A stretch of DNA of 64,000 nucleotides from the NCBI RefSeq assembly GCF_009690905.1, contig NZ_VOSW01000012.1, forward strand, positions 1 through 64,000. Reading direction: 5' to 3'. Each line of letters starts with the position of its first letter. The stretch's first letter is position 1. Made by a program: the position numbers and the translations under genes. Positions 56,686 to 64,000 of the stretch are shown piece by piece. The notes under the pieces are model-generated. The model worked only from the letters and a program-made list of their open reading frames with translations. It was not told the DNA's origin and did no database searches. This DNA is from Paraburkholderia madseniana. GTDB taxonomy: Bacteria; Pseudomonadota; Gammaproteobacteria; Burkholderiales; Burkholderiaceae.

Positions 56686-58146
56686 ATGTCGACGATTGCG
56701 CGAGGCGGCGATAACGCGGAGCGGGCACTGTCCGGCGCTCGCAAGGAGTGGCTGCCGGAAGCCTTACTGTGGCTGATCACAGTGATGTTGATCATCGCGC
56801 ATCAGGGCACGGTGCTCACGCTTGGATTCCCGGTGCTCGCGATCCTGACGGGCCTGTGGCTCTACTTCAAGAGCCCGGCGCGCTACATCGGCTTCATGTG
56901 GTGGCTGTGGTTCCTGAGCCCGGAGGTGCGGCGTCTCGCCGACTGGTCCAAAGGCTCGTTCACGCCCACCAGCCTGATCCAGGTCGCGCCGCTCGCGGTG
57001 ACGATGATCAGTGCCTTGTCCTTGCTCCGCTACTACAAGCTGCTTTCGCAGCGGCGCGGCCTGCCGGTGCTGCTGGTTCTGATGGGGCTCGCCTACGCGT
57101 TCATGATCGGCGTGATGTCGAGCGGGCCGCTCGCCGCGACGTATGACCTCGCGAACTGGCTCTATCCGATTCTGATCGGTTTTCACATCATGGCGCACAC
57201 GCGTCAGTACCCGAAGTATCGCGACACGATCGTGAGTACCTTCATCTGGGGCATGCTGGTGATGGGCGGCTACGGCCTGATCCAGTTCTTCATCATGCCG
57301 CCGTGGGACGCGCTGTGGATGCTCGGCTCGCAGATGAATTCGCAGGGCGATCCTGTGCCGATGGGCGTGCGCGTGTTCAGCACGATGAACTCGTCGGGAC
57401 CGTTCGCGTTCGCGATGATGGGCGCGATGGTCTACGTGATGGCGGCGACGCATCGCGTGCGCTGGGTTGCTGCGGCGCTGGGCTTCTTTGCTTTCGCGCT
57501 GAGCCTCGTGCGCTCGACGTGGGGCGGCTGGGTGATCGCGCTCCTGATCCAACTGGTCAAGGCGAACAACAAGGTGCGCGTGCGGATCGTTGCGAGTGCG
57601 GTGCTGCTTGCCGGTCTTTGCGTGCCGCTGCTCACGGTCGGCCCGGTGGCCGAGCGGATGCAGGCGCGCCTGAACACGCTCGTCAACCTGAGCGACGACC
57701 AGAGCTACGCCGCGCGTAACGAGTTCTACGCGACCTTCGCGAAGACGGCCTTTACCGACGTCTCCGGCGAAGGCATGGGCGCGACCGGCACCTCGACCAA
57801 GCTCTCGAACGACGGCGGTCAGCTCGGCCAGTACGGCAACTTCGACAGCGGCGTGATGAACATCCCGTTCGTGCTCGGCTGGCCCGGCACCTTGCTCTAC
57901 ATGTCCGGCATCGTGTGGCTGGTGGTGCGCGCGGCGCTCGCGTCGTTCAAGCTGCGCAACGACAAATTCGTTTCGGCCTGCCTGAGTCTCAGTCTTGCGA
58001 CCTTCGCGATGCTGGTGTTCACCAATTCGCTGGTCGGCACCGGCGGGCTGCTGCTTTTCATGAGTGTTTTTTCGATCCTATCCGCGGTGCACTACGAAAA
58101 GATGAACCGCAGACGCACGCTACTTTTCCACGGAGGCACTGATTGA
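56686..58146 (+). CDS. bceI: Wzy-like polysaccharide polymerase
   Basis: 486 residues. It is strongly hydrophobic with about ten membrane segments, the first at LLWLITVMLIIAHQGTVLTLGF. A large periplasmic loop (about 315-400) carries LSDDQSYAARNEFYATFAKTAF, as in the O-antigen ligase/polymerase (Wzy/WaaL) family. It would join repeat units at the periplasmic face under control of the Wzc homologue. The position between glycosyltransferase genes matches bceI. Start follows the preceding stop by 3 nt; the last codons overlap the next gene's TTG start. Confidence 0.9.
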   Translation: MSTIARGGDNAERALSGARKEWLPEALLWLITVMLIIAHQGTVLTLGFPVLAILTGLWLYFKSPARYIGFMWWLWFLSPEVRRLADWSKGSFTPTSLIQVAPLAVTMISALSLLRYYKLLSQRRGLPVLLVLMGLAYAFMIGVMSSGPLAATYDLANWLYPILIGFHIMAHTRQYPKYRDTIVSTFIWGMLVMGGYGLIQFFIMPPWDALWMLGSQMNSQGDPVPMGVRVFSTMNSSGPFAFAMMGAMVYVMAATHRVRWVAAALGFFAFALSLVRSTWGGWVIALLIQLVKANNKVRVRIVASAVLLAGLCVPLLTVGPVAERMQARLNTLVNLSDDQSYAARNEFYATFAKTAFTDVSGEGMGATGTSTKLSNDGGQLGQYGNFDSGVMNIPFVLGWPGTLLYMSGIVWLVVRAALASFKLRNDKFVSACLSLSLATFAMLVFTNSLVGTGGLLLFMSVFSILSAVHYEKMNRRRTLLFHGGTD

Positions 58147-59402
58147 GAGTCGCCATTGTCACGCACGTCGTGCGCCATAACGACGGCCAGGGGCGCGTCA
58201 ACCACGAGATTGCGCGCGCCGCCCTCGAGGAAAACATCGCTGTGACGCTGGTTGCGTCGCACGTTGCGCCGGATTTGCTCGCGCATCCGAACGTCCGCTG
58301 GGTGCCGATGAAGATCGGCCGCTGGTGGCCCACCAATCTGCTGCGCCAGCAGGTGTTCGCGTTCAAAAGTGCGATGTGGCTGCGCGCACATCGCCGCGAA
58401 TTCGACGTGCTGCACGTGAACGGCTTCATCACGTGGGTGCCGGCCGACGTCAACACCTCGCACTTCGTGCATAGCGGCTGGTTCGGCAGCAAGTATTACC
58501 CGTTCGGGCTCACAAAGGGCGTGTGGTCCGCGTATCAGTCGGTCTATACGCGCTGCAACGCGTTGCTCGAACGCTGGGCTTACCGGCGCTCGAAGGTGAT
58601 TACGGCGGTGTCGCAAAAGGTCGCCGATGAAATTCGCGCGATCGGACTGACGCCTCATAACCGGGTCGACGTGATCTACAACGGCGTCGATACGCAAGGT
58701 TTCGCGGCTGCCACGGGCGACCGCGCGAAGTTCGGCTTGCCGGCGGACGCGTTCCTGCTGCTGTTCGTCGGCGACTTGCGCACGCCGCGCAAGAACCTCG
58801 GCACGGTGTTGCAAGCGCTCAAGCATCTGCCCGAACACGTGCAGATCGCAGTGGCCGGTTTTCTGCCGGGCAGCCCGTATCCGGAAGAAGCGAAGGCGCT
58901 CGGCATTGCGCATCGCGTGCATTTTCTCGGGCTGGTCAAGGAAATGCCGGTGCTGATGCATTCGGTCGACGCGTTCGTGTTCCCGTCACGCTATGAAGCG
59001 ATGAGCCTGTCGCTGCTCGAAGCGATGGCCGCGGGTCTGCCGGTGGTCACGGCGCGCACGGCGGGCGGTGCGGAAATCATCACGCCGGAATGCGGCATCG
59101 TGCTCGACGATCCGGACGATCCCAAGGCATTGGCGGGCGCTATCGCACGTCTTGCTGACAACGACGACGCACGCCGCGCGATGGGCGTCGCCGCCAACGA
59201 ACTTGCGACCGGCTTCGGCTGGGCGCGGATGGCCGCGCAATACATCGCGCTGTACCGGCAACTGGCGGGGCAGCAGAAGGACCGCCGACGCAGCGAAGCG
59301 GAAGCCACGGTGGTCGCCAAGACCGACGCGCTGACGCTGAACACGCTGGCCGGGCAGACAATCCACCACAACGCTCAGAACGCTCAGGGACAACAACTAT
59401 GA
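58143..59402 (+). CDS. bceJ: Glycosyltransferase family 4
   Basis: 419 residues. The start is TTG, in the overlap TTGA with the preceding stop; GGAGG lies 5 nt upstream, so the unusual start is well supported. GT-B features are VRHNDGQGRVNHEIARAALEENIAVTLVAS at the N-terminus and FVGDLRTPRKNLGTVLQALKHLPE plus FPSRYEAMSLSLLEAMAAGLPVVTARTAGG at the C-terminus, with the E-x7-E pattern. It adds a sugar, perhaps mannose, to the repeat unit. Its stop overlaps the next ATG (ATGA). Confidence 0.92.
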   Translation: MRVAIVTHVVRHNDGQGRVNHEIARAALEENIAVTLVASHVAPDLLAHPNVRWVPMKIGRWWPTNLLRQQVFAFKSAMWLRAHRREFDVLHVNGFITWVPADVNTSHFVHSGWFGSKYYPFGLTKGVWSAYQSVYTRCNALLERWAYRRSKVITAVSQKVADEIRAIGLTPHNRVDVIYNGVDTQGFAAATGDRAKFGLPADAFLLLFVGDLRTPRKNLGTVLQALKHLPEHVQIAVAGFLPGSPYPEEAKALGIAHRVHFLGLVKEMPVLMHSVDAFVFPSRYEAMSLSLLEAMAAGLPVVTARTAGGAEIITPECGIVLDDPDDPKALAGAIARLADNDDARRAMGVAANELATGFGWARMAAQYIALYRQLAGQQKDRRRSEAEATVVAKTDALTLNTLAGQTIHHNAQNAQGQQL

Positions 59403-60565
59403 CCACAAGATCAATCAAATCGCTGCAGATCGGGATGCACTGGTTTCCGGAACGCGCGGGCGGCCTCGACCGCATGTACTACTCGCTAGTCGGCGCATTG
59501 CCGGGCGCGGGCGTCGCGGTGCGCGGCGTGGTGGCCGGCTCACCCAAAGTGGCTGCGGACACCGGTGGCGCGATCAACGGTTTCGGTTCCGCCGCGCAAT
59601 CGCTGCCGCTGCGGTTGATGGCAGCACGCCGCGCGCTGCGCCAGGAGATCAGCACCTCGCGTCCCGACGTGATTTCGTCGCACTTCGCGCTGTACACGTT
59701 TCCGGGTCTCGACGTGACGCGCGGCATTCCGCAGGTCTCGCATTTTCAGGGACCGTGGGCCGACGAGAGTCACGTCGAAGGCGCCGATTCGCTCGGTCAG
59801 CGCGCGAAGCGCTATCTGGAGCAATCGGTGTATGCGCGCTCATCCCGGCTGATCGTCTTGTCGGAAGCCTTTGGCAAGATTTTGACTTCGCGCTATCGCA
59901 TCGCGCCGGACCGCGTGCGCGTCGTGCCGGGCTGCGTGGATGTCGAGCAGTTCAATCTGCCGATCACGCCGGCCGAGGCGCGTCTGAAGCTGCAACTGCC
60001 GCAAGACCGGCCGATCGTGCTGGCCGTGCGGCGTCTGGTGCGCCGCATGGGTCTCGAAGATCTGATCGATGCGGTGAAGCTGCTCAAGCGCACCGAACCC
60101 GATGTGCTGTTGCTGATCGCGGGCAAGGGGCGGCTCGAAGGCGAGTTGCAGGCACGTATCACCGAGGCGGGCCTCGAGGACAACGTGAAGCTGCTGGGCT
60201 TCGTGCCCGATCAGCATCTGGCTGCGTTGTACCGTGCGGCGAATATCAGCGTGGTGCCGACGGTGGCGTTGGAGGGCTTCGGGCTGATTACCGTTGAATC
60301 GCTGGCTTCCGGCACGCCGGTGCTGGTGACGCCGGTCGGCGGTTTGCCCGAAGCGGTGGCAGGTCTGTCGCCGAATCTGGTGTTGCCGGAGACCGGCGCG
60401 AAGGCGATTGCGGAAGGCCTGGCAGGCGCGTTGAACGGCTCACTGAAGTTGCCGGATGCCGATGCATGCCGCCGTTATGCGCGCGAGAACTTCGATAATT
60501 CGGTGATCGCGAAGCGTGTGGCGTCGGTGTATAGCGAGGCGATCGCGGCGGGTGGGGTGCACTGA
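59399..60565 (+). CDS. bceK: Glycosyltransferase family 4
   Basis: 388 residues. GT-B with N-terminal GMHWFPERAGGLDRMYYSLVGAL and the C-terminal domain VLAVRRLVRRMGLEDLIDAVKLLKRTEPDVLLLIAGKGRLEGEL, ending PTVALEGFGLITVESLASGTPVLVTPVGGLPEAV with its E-x7-E pattern. It overlaps the previous gene by 4 bases and is the last gene of the plus-strand operon, closed by the terminator at 60586-60621. Sugar specificity is unknown. Confidence 0.92.
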   Translation: MTTRSIKSLQIGMHWFPERAGGLDRMYYSLVGALPGAGVAVRGVVAGSPKVAADTGGAINGFGSAAQSLPLRLMAARRALRQEISTSRPDVISSHFALYTFPGLDVTRGIPQVSHFQGPWADESHVEGADSLGQRAKRYLEQSVYARSSRLIVLSEAFGKILTSRYRIAPDRVRVVPGCVDVEQFNLPITPAEARLKLQLPQDRPIVLAVRRLVRRMGLEDLIDAVKLLKRTEPDVLLLIAGKGRLEGELQARITEAGLEDNVKLLGFVPDQHLAALYRAANISVVPTVALEGFGLITVESLASGTPVLVTPVGGLPEAVAGLSPNLVLPETGAKAIAEGLAGALNGSLKLPDADACRRYARENFDNSVIAKRVASVYSEAIAAGGVH

Positions 60566-60585
60566 AGGGCTTTGTGACGGAATAG

Positions 60586-60621
60586 AAAAAAGGCCTGAAT
60601 CATTGCGATCAGGCCTTTTTT
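60586..60621. terminator. Bidirectional terminator between bceK and the GDP-mannose dehydratase gene
   Basis: AAAAAAGGCCTGA (60586-60598) is the exact reverse complement of TCAGGCCTTTTTT (60609-60621). It is a classic symmetrical terminator between convergent genes. Confidence 0.95.
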
Positions 60622-60664
60622 CATGGAGTGACGGCTGCCCGCGCAGCCGACACTCAGGACAGAA

Positions 60665-62491
<1,827 letters not shown>

Positions 62492-62495
<4 letters not shown>

Positions 62496-63580
62496 GCGCG
62501 GCTTTGCGGCGCTTGCGATGCGCCCCCCGACACGCTGCCGGCGGGCGCATGGGCTTTGCCTGCCGAGCCGAAGATCAAGCGTTTTTCGAACGCGAACCAC
62601 GTGATGCTGGCGTAGGCGAGGGTGATCGCGAGTGCGAGCGCCGCGGTCAGATAGCGGTTCAGATGCAGCGGCCACAGCGTGTACAGCACGCTCAGGTGAA
62701 TCAGATAGATCGTGTAGCTGATCGTGCCGATATAGACCAGCACGGGGTTGCACAGCAGCCGCTTGACGATGCCCTTGCTTTGCAGGGCGATGACCACGAC
62801 CGAAGTACAAAGCACCAACGAAACGCTGTAGAGCGCGGCGTTCGACAGCGGCGTATTGGCCGCCCGGAACCGCGGATAGTGCAGATGCAGCCACGCCAGC
62901 ACCGCGAGCGCGGCAAAAAAGCCGAGCACGGCGAGACCCTTGAACGGTTCGAGTGCATTGCGATCGCGCCGTACGGCGACGGCGAGCAACGCGCCGGCCG
63001 CCAACAGGTCCATGCGGAACGGCGTCAGGTAATAGATCGGCCAGAACGAATCGAACCAGGGCGTGGCGACCGCGCGCAGCACCGGCACCAGCACGATCAA
63101 CGCGGCCGCCGCGTAGCCGAGCACGCGCTCGGGCAGCAGCAGGATCACGAACGGCCAGAAGATATAGAACTGCTCTTCGACCGCCAGTGACCACAGCACA
63201 TTCAGGCTGTCGTGACCGCTTTGATTGAGCGCGTCGCCGATATTGGTCGCGAAGAACGCATACCACTGCCAGTGCTGCGCCCAGCCGAAGCCGAACAGAA
63301 TCGACGACACCGCCATCAGCAGCAGATAAGGCGGCAGGATGCGCCGCGCCCGGCGTGCATAGAAATAGCCGAAATACGACTGCTGACGCGCCTTTCGTTC
63401 GAGCAGGATGCCGGTAATCAGGAAACCGCTCAAAACAAAAAACAGATCGACGCCCATCCACAGCGGCGCTTTCAAGGCGTGCTGGGCGAATACCGCGAGC
63501 ACAGCGATGGCGCGCAAACCGTCGAGCTGCACGATGCGGCGAGAGTGAGAAGGCGCTAAGGGCAGTGCGCTAGCAGTCAT
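62492..63580 (-). CDS. bceO: Acyltransferase 3 family membrane protein
   Basis: 362 residues with about ten membrane segments. Family motifs include LDGLRAIAVLAVFAQHAL with the conserved His, GVDLFFVLSGFLITGIL, ARRARRILPPYLLLM and LWSLAVEEQFYIFWP. It would acetylate sugars of the exopolysaccharide, as acetyl groups decorate cepacian. The ATG at 63580 has GGACGG upstream; a TTG further up lacks a ribosome site. It is the first gene of the minus-strand group. The name follows the order in cepacian loci and is tentative. Confidence 0.9.
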
Positions 63581-64000
63581 GAACCGTCCATGGTGTGAAG
63601 CGGATGGGCCGGGCGAAGGATCGCGCAAGTCTTCTCAAGTCAGGAACAGGGCTTGAGGGCAAGGGCGCGCTCGCTTCGCGTCGCAACGGAAGTGCATTCG
63701 ATTCTAGGGAAAATAAATTGATGAAAAAACGGGAATGAAATAGATAAATGAATCAGATTGCAACAGGGTGTTTCGTTATCCATTCGCAATAGATTTTTAT
63801 GCTTGTGCCTTGTGGCTGTCGCAATCCGTAAGAAGTGCAGCCGGAATCAGGCTACATCGGTAAGGATGGGGCGCAAGGGCACTGCGGGACGCAGGCGTTC
63901 ACGTCCATTTTCATTTAATCGATTTTTAAATCATTTTCTTTCACGATGCTTAAAGCGCCGAATATTTTTGAATTATTTTCGATTTTCGTCGCGGCATTCT
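63581..64000. other. A+T-rich region upstream of the acyltransferase gene, no gene
   Basis: The last 420 bases hold no convincing gene and become A+T-rich from about 63700. On the minus strand TAGAAT (63706-63701) could be a -10 element for the acyltransferase operon. GATTTTTAAATC near 63920 is a short palindrome similar in kind to the one at 46832-46854. Confidence 0.45.

Overview
The window looks like a chromosomal segment of a Paraburkholderia/Burkholderia-type betaproteobacterium. The evidence is high G+C with strong G/C third-position bias, a long single-chain purL, a yciB-bolA-parvulin operon, an mltG-tmk-holB-tatD cluster, and an exopolysaccharide locus whose gene order matches the cepacian (bce) locus of Burkholderia. 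The species is inferred from gene content, not from a database match. I found no rRNA, no convincing tRNA, no CRISPR array and no intact insertion sequence.

Left part (0-22 kb), mostly housekeeping. A small secreted protein is followed by a tesA-like esterase divergent from a ybbA-type ABC ATPase; their start codons overlap. Next come pgi with a structured leader, nnr and dadA, then purL on the opposite strand. The operon yciB-bolA-parvulin and the pair selO-msrB follow on the minus strand. A fatty-acid degradation block (acyl-CoA ligase, fused enoyl-CoA hydratase/3-hydroxyacyl-CoA dehydrogenase, thiolase) carries an unusual nested repeat before the thiolase. A LEA14-like lipoprotein ends this part.

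Middle (22-45 kb). A MocR-type regulator is divergent from a small DUF2917-like gene, with an inverted-repeat operator candidate between them. Then come small metabolic enzymes (Dabb protein, PaaI-type thioesterase, MDR oxidoreductase, SDR, HSL-type esterase), a TANGO2-like protein and ygfZ. The cell wall/replication group mltG-tmk-holB-GNAT-tatD is followed by two exported proteins, one with ankyrin repeats and one Rap1a/Tai immunity-like. After that lie otsA, an OLD/RecF-like ATPase, a GT4 glycosyltransferase, a YSC84 lipoprotein, a small membrane protein, a PsiF-repeat protein and a YciI-like protein.

Right part (43.9-64 kb), an exopolysaccharide locus. manC (bceA) makes GDP-mannose. Across an A+T-rich divergent promoter region lies a long plus-strand operon: priming glycosyltransferase, UDP-glucose dehydrogenase, tyrosine phosphatase, Wza, Wzc, two glycosyltransferases, Wzy-like polymerase and two more glycosyltransferases, many of them translationally coupled. 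A convergent minus-strand group encodes GDP-mannose 4,6-dehydratase, a periplasmic SGNH esterase and a membrane acyltransferase. No Wzx flippase is inside the window.

The most interesting item is the gene at 43882-45066. It has the N-terminal DNA-binding domain of an IS5-type transposase with no DDE catalytic domain, joined by a Pro/Ala-rich linker to a separate C-terminal domain. It abuts the exopolysaccharide locus and may be a domesticated transposase acting as a regulator.
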